Source: Arcicella rigui
GTDB taxonomy: Bacteria; Bacteroidota; Bacteroidia; Cytophagales; Spirosomataceae
Direction of reading: 5' to 3'
Assembly: GCF_034929435.1 (NCBI RefSeq)
Contig: NZ_JAYFUM010000001.1
Coordinates: 124,001 to 188,000 of the forward strand
DNA: 64,000 nucleotides
Position 1 is the first letter of the stretch. Each line of letters opens with the position of its first letter. The notes beneath the pieces were generated by a model. The model had not been told where the DNA came from. It worked only from the letters and a program-made list of their open reading frames with translations, and searched no databases. A program made the translations under genes and the position numbers. Positions 7,614 through 15,460 of the stretch are shown piece by piece.

Positions 7614-7837
7614 TTTTGGGAGGATTTTCGTAAATGTTCATTGGATAATCGTTCTGCATCTTCTTCAGTCCAATTGTTGTTTTCCCAAGTCTGGTCTGCC
7701 AAATACATAGCTTTATTAGCAAAATATTGAGCCAGTATATTTTTGATAGACTGTAAATCTTGCTCAGAGACTTTCCGAGAATACAATTTAAGTAGCTCTA
7801 ACTGCAAATTAGTCAATGGTTGTTTTGCTGTTTGCAT
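7610..7837 (-). CDS. Antitoxin-like partner of the PIN toxin
   Basis: A 75-residue, highly charged protein (opening LTNLQLELLKLYSRKVSEQDL, ending NEHLRKSSQK). It resembles the small proteins that commonly sit directly upstream of COG1569 PIN toxins in Bacteroidota and cyanobacteria. No DNA-binding motif is obvious, but a helical N-terminal half and an acidic, Trp-containing C-terminal half (TWENNNWTEEDAERL) would suit a toxin-neutralising role. The assignment as antitoxin rests on size and on the four-base overlap with the toxin gene, not on direct homology evidence. Confidence 0.7.
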   Translation of the reverse strand: MQTAKQPLTNLQLELLKLYSRKVSEQDLQSIKNILAQYFANKAMYLADQTWENNNWTEEDAERLSNEHLRKSSQK

Positions 7838-7859
7838 ATTCTTATGTTTTACATTTCCA

Positions 7860-7867
7860 CAAAGATA
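7860..7867 (-). promoter_or_regulatory. -7 promoter element of the toxin-antitoxin/serS unit
   Basis: On the minus strand the bases read TATCTTTG, a full match to TAnnTTTG, 23 bases before the antitoxin ATG. It sits immediately after the T-run of the lysC terminator, so transcription would restart here. No TTG -33 box was found. Confidence 0.5.
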
Positions 7868-7873
7868 AAAAAA

Positions 7874-7910
7874 ATAGCCGTGCTGGAAACAGGTTTCACA
7901 ACACGGCTAT
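7874..7910 (-). terminator. Terminator of lysC
   Basis: ATAGCCGTG (7874-7882) and CACGGCTAT (7902-7910) form a 9-bp stem. On the minus strand it is followed by a T-rich run (complement of 7861-7873). It lies 18 bases beyond the lysC stop and separates lysC from the toxin-antitoxin pair. Confidence 0.8.
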
Positions 7911-7928
7911 ACAGCGATGTTGTTATAA

Positions 7929-9287
7929 TCAAGGAGCGGAGAAAATTTCTTTCATTGTATCTTCATACAAAAAGCAACGCTCGTTAAGTGCGTTCAAAGC
8001 GGCTGCTTTGTGTTTACCATGAATCAACAGCGAAATATTATGCTCTGAAGCTCCATAAGAAATCATACGAATTGGAATACTTTTCATGGCATCTAATACT
8101 TTCAAAGCAATTCCTTCTTTGTCGGCCGAGAAATTTCCTACAATACATACAATCGTTTGGTCTTTGTCACATTCTTCTAAATCGGCGAATTGTTTCAATT
8201 CTGCCATGATTTTATCTAAATGCTCGTCATTGTCGATTGTCACCGAAACCGAAACTTCCGAAGTCGTAATCATATCCACTGGCGTTTTGTATTTTTCAAA
8301 TACTTCAAATACTTTACGCAAGAAGCCGTAGGCATTCAACATACGAGTTGAATGAATATAAATGGCTGTAAGGTTGTCTTTGGCAGCAATCGCCTTGATT
8401 TCACGGTCGGTTGTTTTATCGGCAATCAACGTACCATAAGCGGCTGGTTCCATCGTGTTTTTCAAACGTACAGGTACACCTTTCATTTTTGCAGGCGTGA
8501 TGGTACTTGGATGCAAAATTTTTGCCCCGAAATATGCCAATTCGGCTGCTTCTTCAAAAGTCAACTCACGGATAGGGAAGGTTTTCTTTACAATGCGTGG
8601 GTCGTTGTTGTGCATTCCGTCGATGTCTGTCCAGATTTGCACTTCTTCTGCTACAATCGCTCCACCGATTAATGAAGCGGTATAATCAGAACCGCCACGT
8701 TTCAAGTTATCGACTTCGCCACGAGGGTTTCTACAAATAAAACCTTGGGTAATAAAGATTTGCTTGTTGGTGAGTTGCCCGAGAATTGCCCCTAATTTTT
8801 CTTCGGTAAATTTCAACACTGGCTCATTGTCGGCATCAATCAACATAAAGTCTAAAGCAGGTAATAAAGCGGCATTTACGCCTTCTTCACGCAAGTACGC
8901 CTCAAACATTTGGGTAGAAAGCAATTCGCCTTCTGCTACGATTTCTTTTTCTTGTTTTACCGAGAAAGGTTTGATATTTACTAAAGAACGAATGAACGAA
9001 AATTCCTTTTCGATGATGGCTTTACCTTCTGCGTAGCCAGCTTCGGTACTATAAAGTTCTTTTATAAAAGACTCATAATGAGCGTACAACTCATTGATTT
9101 TCTGAGTTGCCTCAGCATCATTATGCGATTTCAATGACTCTCCAATAGCAATCAAAGCGTTTGTTGTACCCGAAAGAGCCGACAAAACGACGATTTTGCG
9201 ATTACCATCTTCGGTAATCAAATTTTTAATTGAGTGCATTCGCTCGGGCTTCCCAACGGAAGTTCCCCCAAATTTCCAAACTTGCAT
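7929..9287 (-). CDS. lysC: Aspartate kinase
   Basis: A 452-residue monofunctional aspartate kinase, which phosphorylates L-aspartate with ATP as the first step to lysine, threonine, methionine and diaminopimelate. The start MQVWKFGGTSVGKPERM holds the KFGGTS substrate/ATP motif at residues 5-10. The catalytic domain continues to about residue 290 (FICRNPRGEVDNLKRGGSDYTASLIG, GAKILHPSTITPA). The last 150 residues form two ACT-type regulatory domains (LTAIYIHSTRMLNAYGFL; TIVCIVGNFSADKEG; MISYGASEHNISLLI), indicating allosteric feedback by an amino acid. No homoserine dehydrogenase is fused. Gene symbol by function; thrA-type naming would also be possible. Confidence 0.95.
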   Translation of the reverse strand: MQVWKFGGTSVGKPERMHSIKNLITEDGNRKIVVLSALSGTTNALIAIGESLKSHNDAEATQKINELYAHYESFIKELYSTEAGYAEGKAIIEKEFSFIRSLVNIKPFSVKQEKEIVAEGELLSTQMFEAYLREEGVNAALLPALDFMLIDADNEPVLKFTEEKLGAILGQLTNKQIFITQGFICRNPRGEVDNLKRGGSDYTASLIGGAIVAEEVQIWTDIDGMHNNDPRIVKKTFPIRELTFEEAAELAYFGAKILHPSTITPAKMKGVPVRLKNTMEPAAYGTLIADKTTDREIKAIAAKDNLTAIYIHSTRMLNAYGFLRKVFEVFEKYKTPVDMITTSEVSVSVTIDNDEHLDKIMAELKQFADLEECDKDQTIVCIVGNFSADKEGIALKVLDAMKSIPIRMISYGASEHNISLLIHGKHKAAALNALNERCFLYEDTMKEIFSAP

Positions 9288-9352
9288 TGTATTGTTAATT
9301 AATGATTATCTATAATTTGTATTTGAGATTGATACTTCTTAAACTTTTCATA

Positions 9353-9601
9353 TCAGCACATATATTCTTTTAAATCATCTAAAGGCTCATCAAAATCATC
9401 TGGAATTGAAAGTTTCCCTTTCAAAACACCAAGTTTTCTCTCCTTTTTGGGAGGGGACACAAGTTTCTCTTCAACCTTGTCATTTACTAAAACAATCACT
9501 CTAACAGACTGATTTGCTTTGAGTTGAGATTGTAAATCACTCGGAATATCAATGTGTTGATTATCCCTAAGAATTGTCGGAAATTCGATGGCTTGCAGCA
9601 T
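9353..9601 (-). CDS. Orphan antitoxin-like protein (DUF2281-like)
   Basis: An 82-residue protein. The N-terminal half resembles a small beta-stranded domain (LQAIEFPTILRDNQHIDIPSDL). The C-terminal tail KLGVLKGKLSIPDDFDEPLDDLKEYM is the characteristic toxin-binding end of DUF2281-type antitoxins that pair with PIN toxins. Here no toxin gene follows: 65 bases downstream begins lysC, and ribH lies 63 bases upstream. It is therefore either a solitary antitoxin left after toxin loss or a partner of a toxin elsewhere. Family placement is from sequence memory and is moderately secure. Confidence 0.65.
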   Translation of the reverse strand: MLQAIEFPTILRDNQHIDIPSDLQSQLKANQSVRVIVLVNDKVEEKLVSPPKKERKLGVLKGKLSIPDDFDEPLDDLKEYMC

Positions 9602-9664
9602 AATTTTGTTGTTAAAATGTGCTAAACTTCTCTGAAAATCTACCTTTTATTGCATAATTTCAAT

Positions 9665-10141
9665 TTAAAACGCCAACATTTTCACCGCAGTAATGGCCGC
9701 TTCGTCGCCTTTATTGCCATGGATACCTCCTGCACGGTCGAGGGCTTGCTGTTCGGTATTAGGCGTTAATACCCCAAAGATAACAGGTTTGTCGTATTTC
9801 AAGCTTACGGCTGTAAGTCCTTGAGCCACCGCATTGTTGATATAATCGTTGTGTTTGGTTTCGCCTTGAATCACACAACCAATGCAAATAACAGCATCAA
9901 TTTCTGGTTTTTGAGCCATTTTCTGAGCCCCAAAACTAAGCTCATAACTGCCCGGAACACTTACCCGAACGATGTTTTCTGTTTTAGCTCCGTAAGTAAT
10001 CAGGGTTTTATAAGCCCCGTCCGCTAAGGCATTTGTAATTTCTTCGTTCCATTCTGCTACCACAATAGCAAATTTTTTATTAGAAATATCTGGTAAATTT
10101 TCGGTAGAAAAAATACTAAGATTTTTATGTGCTGAAGACAT
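9665..10141 (-). CDS. ribH: 6,7-dimethyl-8-ribityllumazine synthase
   Basis: A 158-residue lumazine synthase, the penultimate enzyme of riboflavin biosynthesis; it condenses 5-amino-6-ribitylaminouracil with dihydroxybutanone phosphate. Typical motifs are present in order: FAIVVAEWNEEIT, VSVPGSYELSFGAQKMA, AVICIGCVIQGETKHNDYI with the catalytic His, and a C-terminal GNKGDEAAITAVKML. Length fits the family, which assembles into pentamers or 60-mers. No other riboflavin genes are nearby. A terminator hairpin separates it from the TPR gene upstream. Confidence 0.95.
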   Translation of the reverse strand: MSSAHKNLSIFSTENLPDISNKKFAIVVAEWNEEITNALADGAYKTLITYGAKTENIVRVSVPGSYELSFGAQKMAQKPEIDAVICIGCVIQGETKHNDYINNAVAQGLTAVSLKYDKPVIFGVLTPNTEQQALDRAGGIHGNKGDEAAITAVKMLAF

Positions 10142-10144
10142 AGT

Positions 10145-10185
10145 TTATACAAGCTTTAGGCTTTAAGCTTTAGGTATGTGATCTA
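10145..10185. repeat. Short imperfect AGCTTTAGG repeats
   Basis: The region just upstream of ribH holds imperfect tandem copies of AAGCTTTAGG/CTTTAAGCTTTAGG. Similar AGCT-based repeats occur upstream of dxr and between the two McrBC genes in this window. Confidence 0.45.
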
Positions 10186-10216
10186 CCCAAAGGCTAAAAC
10201 TAATGGATGAATGGTA

Positions 10217-10255
10217 TAAAAAAAAGGGATAAGAACTACTGCTCTTATCCCTTTT
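10217..10255 (-). terminator. Terminator of the TPR membrane protein gene
   Basis: GGGATAAGA (10226-10234) and TCTTATCCC (10243-10251) form a 9-bp stem with an 8-base loop. The run of nine A at 10217-10225 becomes a T-run on the minus strand. It is 29 bases past the stop of the gene at 10280. Confidence 0.85.
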
Positions 10256-10279
10256 GTATCAATATGTTGATTGATTCTT

Positions 10280-10969
10280 TTATTCAGAGACAGAGCCTTC
10301 TAACACCGCTTTATATTTCTTAGCGTTGATGGATTCTGACGACTCTGCATATTTCTCTACAATTTGACTATAAATAGCCAAAGCTTCTTTAGGCTCGTTG
10401 TTTGCTTCATAAGCCGCTGCCAACTTCATTAAATAAGTTGGAGTAAAGAATTTGTTAGCTTTATACTCAGCCGCTTTTTTGTAATAGTCGATAGCATCGC
10501 TATATGCTTTTTTCTCAGCATAAGCGTCACCGATTAAAGCATAAGCACGAGCCTGCACCAATAAATCTGAGCTACTGAATGATTTCAACTGTTCGATAGC
10601 AAGGTCAAATTTACCTTCTTTCAAGTTGGCAACACCAGCATAAAAATTAGCCAAGTTTCCAGTATTTCCACCAAAATCTTCTGCTATTTTACCTAATTCT
10701 TTTGCCGCAACTTTATTTGAGTCTGCTTCAAATAAGTAAACTGGAGCAGATAATTTTGCTTGTCCTTCTGCATCTTGCGTTGTGACATAATATTTATAGC
10801 CAAAATAACCCAATACGATTGCAAGCAATATACCGCCAACACCTGCGAAAACATTTTTATTACTTTCTACAACGTGTTGTACTTTATTCAAATCTGTTTC
10901 TAATTCTGTTTTTAAGCCTTCTGCCGTTTCCAAAAACTCAAGGGGTGTTTTTTCGTCTTTCTTTGCCAT
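10280..10969 (-). CDS. TPR-domain membrane-anchored protein (YfgM-like)
   Basis: A 229-residue protein with a short cytoplasmic N-terminus (MAKKDEKTPLEFLETAEGL), one membrane helix around residues 42-60 (VFAGVGGILLAIVLGYFGYKYY) and an extracytoplasmic part made of tetratricopeptide repeats (LANFYAGVANLKEGKFDLAIEQL; ARAYALIGDAYAEKKAYSDAIDYY; YLMKLAAAYEANNEPKEALAIY). The layout matches YfgM-like ancillary SecYEG/chaperone proteins and is widespread in Bacteroidota. A protein-folding role at the inner membrane is inferred from this similarity only. It is a single-gene unit with its own promoter and terminator. Confidence 0.8.
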   Translation of the reverse strand: MAKKDEKTPLEFLETAEGLKTELETDLNKVQHVVESNKNVFAGVGGILLAIVLGYFGYKYYVTTQDAEGQAKLSAPVYLFEADSNKVAAKELGKIAEDFGGNTGNLANFYAGVANLKEGKFDLAIEQLKSFSSSDLLVQARAYALIGDAYAEKKAYSDAIDYYKKAAEYKANKFFTPTYLMKLAAAYEANNEPKEALAIYSQIVEKYAESSESINAKKYKAVLEGSVSE

Positions 10970-11276
10970 TGTTGGTTTGTATCTTTATTTGTTGTTGGTT
11001 ATTTGTCTTTATAAGGGATTGAAAATGAGTTTAAAAGCCAAATAACAAATCTGATTCCACTATCTCCAAAATCGGATTGCAAAATTAGGAAATCTCTTGG
11101 AACTTTAAAGGTTTTTATGTAAACTTTTCAAGCAGAATTTCAAAAGAATGGATATAAAGTATCAAAATTGGTAATTATTTACTCAGAATACTCATCAAGT
11201 ACGATTTAAAATTAATACTTACTTTGTAAATACGTATCATTTTTTATGAAGATTACCGACGAATTGATAGTAAAGC
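10970..11276. other. Intergenic region between envC-like and TPR genes
   Basis: Just over 300 AT-rich bases. The half nearest the TPR gene holds that gene's promoter (see 11080-11087). The remainder has no supported gene or RNA, and no strong terminator for the envC-like gene was seen. Confidence 0.5.
11080..11087 (-). promoter_or_regulatory. -7 promoter element of the TPR membrane protein gene
   Basis: On the minus strand it reads TAATTTTG, a full match to TAnnTTTG, about 110 bases upstream of the ATG. Confidence 0.45.
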
Positions 11277-12572
11277 TTACTGCTGACGTAACCAATTTTC
11301 TGGATTTTGCTTATCAAAGTTTTTCCATACCTGAAAATTCAATTCTGATGTTCCATCCGTGTCCGAAGCTACTTCTCCTACCTTTTGTCCTGCTTTTAAA
11401 TGTTGCCCATTTGATACTGTTACATTACTAATTTTACTATAAATCGTAAAGTAGTCGCCATGTTGAACTGCTACTACCATGTATGTTCCCGGAATAGAAA
11501 CAACCGATTGTACAATACCTTCATACACTACTTTTACATCGTTGCCCGCACTTGTTTGAATGTCAATTCCATTGTTATTGGTTCTTACGCCTCTCAATAC
11601 TGGATGGTTGTGTACGCCAAAACGACTTGAAATAAACCCAGAATTTACAGGCCAAGGCATTCGTCCTTGTAAGGCTGAAAACGAACTTGCCAGTTTTGTT
11701 TCTTCGGCACTTAATCTAATTGAATTTCTTTTTGAAGGACTACTTGCCGTATTGTTTCGCTTATTAATTCTGATTTCTCTTTCTTGCGAACGCTTGATTT
11801 CTCTTTCTACAATATTGGCAATCATATTCTCTAAGCGTTCTACTACTTTTTTATTGGCTTCTAATTGTTCTCTGAGCTTGCGTTCCTTTTGACTAAGTTG
11901 TGAAACTACTTCGGTTTGCTTGCCTTTTAATACTTGCAGATTTTGGGTTTCTGTGATTTTTTCTCTTAAAAGTGCATCTTGCTCTTGCTTTTTTTGTAAG
12001 ATTTTTACCTGTTCAGCCAAAAGCTCTGAACGTACCTTTTGTATCAATACCGCTTGGTTTTCTCTGGCTTCGGAGTATTGTTGAAGGTATTTATAACGAC
12101 GAATCAGTTGATTGAAATTGGACGAAGAAAACAAGAAACTCAGCTTATTTACTTTATTACTGGTTTTAGCTGCCGTAAAAACCATCTTAGCATACTCTTC
12201 TTTGAGTTTCTCTAAATTTCCCGATAGTTCTCCTGTTGCTTTTTGTAATTCTTGAGCTTCGTTGTCTAACAATTGTTGTTTTTCAGCAAGTATGTCAATC
12301 TGCTTGGTTTGTTTGTTAATTCTTTCACCGATGGCATTAAGTTTACCTACGCTTGCTTCCTTTTTTTGTTCAGTGGTTTCAATGATTTTATTGATTTCCT
12401 GAATTTTTTTAAGGTTTTCTTTTTTGGCTGCTTCCAACTTTGAACGTCGCTGACGTGTATCACTTTGTCCAAAAGTGGCAGTTGAGCAAAAAGATAACAA
12501 AACAAGAAGCAGTCCCGAAAATACATTCAGGGCTGCTTGTTGGTTACTGATATGTTGGGCTAATTTTTTGAT
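11277..12572 (-). CDS. EnvC-like murein hydrolase activator (coiled coil plus degenerate LytM/M23 domain)
   Basis: Residues of the long central region (about 40-280) form a coiled coil rich in Lys, Glu and Gln. The last 120 residues are an M23/LytM domain (FGVHNHPVLRGVRTNNNGIDI ... GQKVGEVASDTDG). The metal ligands are altered: the His before GID is Asn (NNNGID), and the usual HLHFE near the end is ELNFQVW. It should therefore activate an amidase and not cut peptidoglycan itself, as E. coli EnvC does. No ATG or GTG start exists: a good signal peptide (KKLAQHISNQQ then ALNVFSGLLLVLLSF) begins only at an ATC codon (12572-12570), and the first TTG (12500) lies inside the hydrophobic core. It is last in an operon with the DUF4292 and TPR genes. 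Confidence 0.85.
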   Translation of the reverse strand: MKKLAQHISNQQAALNVFSGLLLVLLSFCSTATFGQSDTRQRRSKLEAAKKENLKKIQEINKIIETTEQKKEASVGKLNAIGERINKQTKQIDILAEKQQLLDNEAQELQKATGELSGNLEKLKEEYAKMVFTAAKTSNKVNKLSFLFSSSNFNQLIRRYKYLQQYSEARENQAVLIQKVRSELLAEQVKILQKKQEQDALLREKITETQNLQVLKGKQTEVVSQLSQKERKLREQLEANKKVVERLENMIANIVEREIKRSQEREIRINKRNNTASSPSKRNSIRLSAEETKLASSFSALQGRMPWPVNSGFISSRFGVHNHPVLRGVRTNNNGIDIQTSAGNDVKVVYEGIVQSVVSIPGTYMVVAVQHGDYFTIYSKISNVTVSNGQHLKAGQKVGEVASDTDGTSELNFQVWKNFDKQNPENWLRQQ

Positions 12573-12577
12573 AAAAT

Positions 12578-13429
12578 TTAGTTTTTATTTAACAGTTTTT
12601 CAGGAATTCTAAACGGAAACTCTAAAGGAGTATCCAGCAGTTCAACTTTGGTATGCTTGATATTTACCACCGTTTGATACATTTTTTGGTCAACTTTTGA
12701 TACATAGTCTAAAGTAATTAGGCTCGATTGCGGAAACAAAAATTGATTCAAGGTTGTAAAATCGTCGAAATCTAAAGTTAATTTATTACTTGTGTCTTCT
12801 TGAGTAAGTAATATTTTCTTTAACTTTTTATTTTCGCCAATATAATTATCAATTAATACTTTATTATCAGTTTGTTTTAATAAAAAGTACTCATTGCTTC
12901 TGGTTACTCTTGATTTATTTTTTTTGAAAGGACGATTACCCACTACCAACGCTTGAAGAATATCATAACTGAGGTTGAAATTGAATTTTTCTGCAAAGTT
13001 TGCATAAGTATATTCATTGTATTCTCCGTGAAGTTTATCGTAAAATTTCACAACGTCTTTATCGAAAAGAGCCGTTGCACCTGTGATACCAAAAGCTGAA
13101 ATATTCAACCAAATTAAGCTATCTTTTCGCATTCTAATATCTACAACAAAGCTTTGGCTATCGTTGGGGCTTTTGTATGATACTTTTGCTTTTGCTTTCA
13201 AATATTTGAAGTCAATTTCATCTATGCTTACTTTTTCTTCTTCCGCAGGAGTATTTGGCGTAACAGTTGGAGCTACTGGTGCGGCTACTACTGAATCTTT
13301 TTGAGTAGGAATTGTAGCAACCTTGAGGGTATCGACCGATGAAATAATCGGAGTTTGACTGACTTGTTGCCTTTTACAGGATGCAATTAGAAAACTTAAC
13401 GTGAAAAGGAAAATTGAATAATGCTTCAT
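12578..13429 (-). CDS. DUF4292 outer-membrane lipoprotein (LolB-like)
   Basis: A 283-residue lipoprotein; the lipobox is LIASC with Cys18. After a Pro/Thr/Val-rich linker (residues 20-60) comes a domain of repeated beta strands (FKYLKAKAKVSYKSP, SFVVDIRMRKDSLIW, VKFYDKLHGEYNEY, LTLDFDDFTTLNQFLFP, VVNIKHTKVELLDTPLEFPF). This is the DUF4292 family of Bacteroidota, with a half-barrel fold like LolA/LolB. It probably handles lipids or lipoproteins at the outer membrane; that role is inference. It lies between the TPR gene (26 bases upstream) and the envC-like gene, an order common in this phylum. Confidence 0.85.
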   Translation of the reverse strand: MKHYSIFLFTLSFLIASCKRQQVSQTPIISSVDTLKVATIPTQKDSVVAAPVAPTVTPNTPAEEEKVSIDEIDFKYLKAKAKVSYKSPNDSQSFVVDIRMRKDSLIWLNISAFGITGATALFDKDVVKFYDKLHGEYNEYTYANFAEKFNFNLSYDILQALVVGNRPFKKNKSRVTRSNEYFLLKQTDNKVLIDNYIGENKKLKKILLTQEDTSNKLTLDFDDFTTLNQFLFPQSSLITLDYVSKVDQKMYQTVVNIKHTKVELLDTPLEFPFRIPEKLLNKN

Positions 13430-13455
13430 ATTTTGTGATTAGTGCATTAATAGAA

Positions 13456-15195
13456 TTACTCTATTAATTTCATTTGAGCAATTTTTTTATCAATTAAATT
13501 ACTGGTTGAGCCGATAGCTTTGGCATTTTTCCATTGTTCTACGGCTTTTTGTGTGTCGCCTAATTGATACAGAACGTCTCCATAATGTTCGACAATAGTA
13601 CCGCTTTTATTTTTGTTGTAAAGAACGGCTTTTTCTAAGTAAATTCTGGCTTTTTCATAATCTTTCATCACATAAAGTACCCAAGCGTAAGTATCTAAAT
13701 AAGTACCATTTTCAGGATTTTTTTCTACTAATTTAGATGCTAATTCTGCTGCACGCTCTAATTTTGCTTTACGCAATGATAAGAAATAACTATAATTGTT
13801 CAATACGTAATCGTTGTTGGGGTCGGCTTTGAGTGCCGCTTCGTAAGCTTGGTCCGACTCGTCGTATTTTTTTAAACTATTATAAGTATCACCTAACAAG
13901 GCATTGATGTGCTGGTTTAATTCAGATTCTTCTGGACTCAATTTCAATGCTTCTTCCAAGGCTTCTGCCGCTTTGCTGTGGCTTCTTTTTTGGTAATAAG
14001 CCGAACCGTTTAAGTACCAAAATGCAGCTTGATTTGGAAATACTTCGATGGCTTCTTCGCTATGGACGATGGCACTATCAATTTGACGAAGTTTGAAGTC
14101 TATATTGATAATATTTCCCCAAATTTCATGGATAGATTTATCCAAACGTGCCGCTTTTACATACTCATCTCTTGCCGCTTTTTCATCTCCTTTTTGAAAA
14201 AGTAAATCTCCATAAATGGCATGCGATTTTGGGTCTCTTGGATTAGTTTTGATAAGTATCTTTGCCAGATTAAAAGCTGTTTCTTTGGCTCTTTCATCTT
14301 TTGCCATTCCAATATAGTTCAACAGAATGCGAGCTTTGGTAGTGGCATCCAAATTAGTATCAGCAAAAGCAAACTCTAATTCACGGTTACACTTTTCGAT
14401 TTCGCCTTTTTCCTGAAAAAGTTGTGCAAGCATGATGTGTGCTTGGGCATTTTCTGGATTTACTTTGATAATTTTTTCAAGGTAAGGAATCGCTTGGTCG
14501 TTTCTTTTATTTGAAATCAAAAACTCAGCTTGGTCGATACTATAATCAATTTCGTCTGGGTCCGATTGTATCAATTTTTCGCCTTCTTTAATCGCTTCGT
14601 CAATTTTACCCATTTTCACCAAAACCATTTGTTTTTGGCGAATGATTTCTTCATTGATACCAACAATTTTTTCAGCTCTATTATAGGCTTTTAAGGCATC
14701 GTCTAATTGATTATCAAAAACATATACCGTGGCTTGTTCGATATAATAATCTGATTTTGAGGGATTCAATAAAATTAGGCTTTGATATACTTTTGCGGCT
14801 GCATGAAAATTTTCACGTTTGACATACAAATTTGCCAGTTGTTCGCCATAAGTTTCATTGTCAGGACTTTGCTCGAAGGCTTTTTCCAATTGCGAAATCG
14901 CTTTGTTGATGTCGCCCAGTTTTAAATAAGTATTCGATACAGCATAAAGAATACCGCTGTTGTTCGGAACAATGTCAAGTGCTTTTTGAAAAATTGGAAT
15001 AGCTTTTTCAAAATCTTCCATCATGTAGAATTTCATCCCTTCTGTAAAAAAAGATTCCGCTTCGAGCATTTGTGCTGGCGAAACTTCTTCTTTTTTCTTA
15101 GAAGTACTTTCTTTTTTTTGAGCATAAGAACTTCCGCCGATTATTGAAAGAATAATCAAAACCGAGAAGATATATCGAACATTTAAAATCATCAT
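13456..15195 (-). CDS. Large TPR-repeat protein, exported
   Basis: A 579-residue protein with an N-terminal signal sequence (VRYIFSVLIILSIIGGSSYA), a short Lys/Glu/Ser-rich linker, then about fifteen tetratricopeptide repeats to the end (for example FYMMEDFEKAIPIFQKALDI, SNTYLKLGDINKAISQLEKA, GDVLYQLGDTQKAVEQWKNA). TPRs act as protein-binding scaffolds. It is first in a three-gene unit with the DUF4292 lipoprotein and the envC-like protein, which points to an envelope-assembly role in the periplasm. Specific partners cannot be read from the sequence. Confidence 0.85.
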   Translation of the reverse strand: MMILNVRYIFSVLIILSIIGGSSYAQKKESTSKKKEEVSPAQMLEAESFFTEGMKFYMMEDFEKAIPIFQKALDIVPNNSGILYAVSNTYLKLGDINKAISQLEKAFEQSPDNETYGEQLANLYVKRENFHAAAKVYQSLILLNPSKSDYYIEQATVYVFDNQLDDALKAYNRAEKIVGINEEIIRQKQMVLVKMGKIDEAIKEGEKLIQSDPDEIDYSIDQAEFLISNKRNDQAIPYLEKIIKVNPENAQAHIMLAQLFQEKGEIEKCNRELEFAFADTNLDATTKARILLNYIGMAKDERAKETAFNLAKILIKTNPRDPKSHAIYGDLLFQKGDEKAARDEYVKAARLDKSIHEIWGNIINIDFKLRQIDSAIVHSEEAIEVFPNQAAFWYLNGSAYYQKRSHSKAAEALEEALKLSPEESELNQHINALLGDTYNSLKKYDESDQAYEAALKADPNNDYVLNNYSYFLSLRKAKLERAAELASKLVEKNPENGTYLDTYAWVLYVMKDYEKARIYLEKAVLYNKNKSGTIVEHYGDVLYQLGDTQKAVEQWKNAKAIGSTSNLIDKKIAQMKLIE

Positions 15196-15266
15196 TGATT
15201 GAGTAGCAGTTGAAGATTAAAACCAAAGAAACATCATCAATTTTTGTGCTACTTGTGTTATTTCTT

Positions 15267-15274
15267 CAAAGTTA
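15267..15274 (-). promoter_or_regulatory. -7 promoter element of the TPR-DUF4292-envC operon
   Basis: Minus strand TAACTTTG, an exact match to TAnnTTTG and the commonest variant in this phylum, 71 bases upstream of the ATG. Confidence 0.5.
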
Positions 15275-15460
15275 AGGAAAATCTGTTTAAGTCGTTCTTA
15301 TGAAATGCTTCTCGTAAGGATTCTCGCTTACAATTTTTATTTCATGCGTATCATAACGAAAATGTTTAAAAATCAAGTATATCAAAAATAATACTATTAC
15401 TTGGTTTTGTTGGTAAACTTTACTCAAATCTGATAAAATATTGTATTTTTTTTAGAAGTA

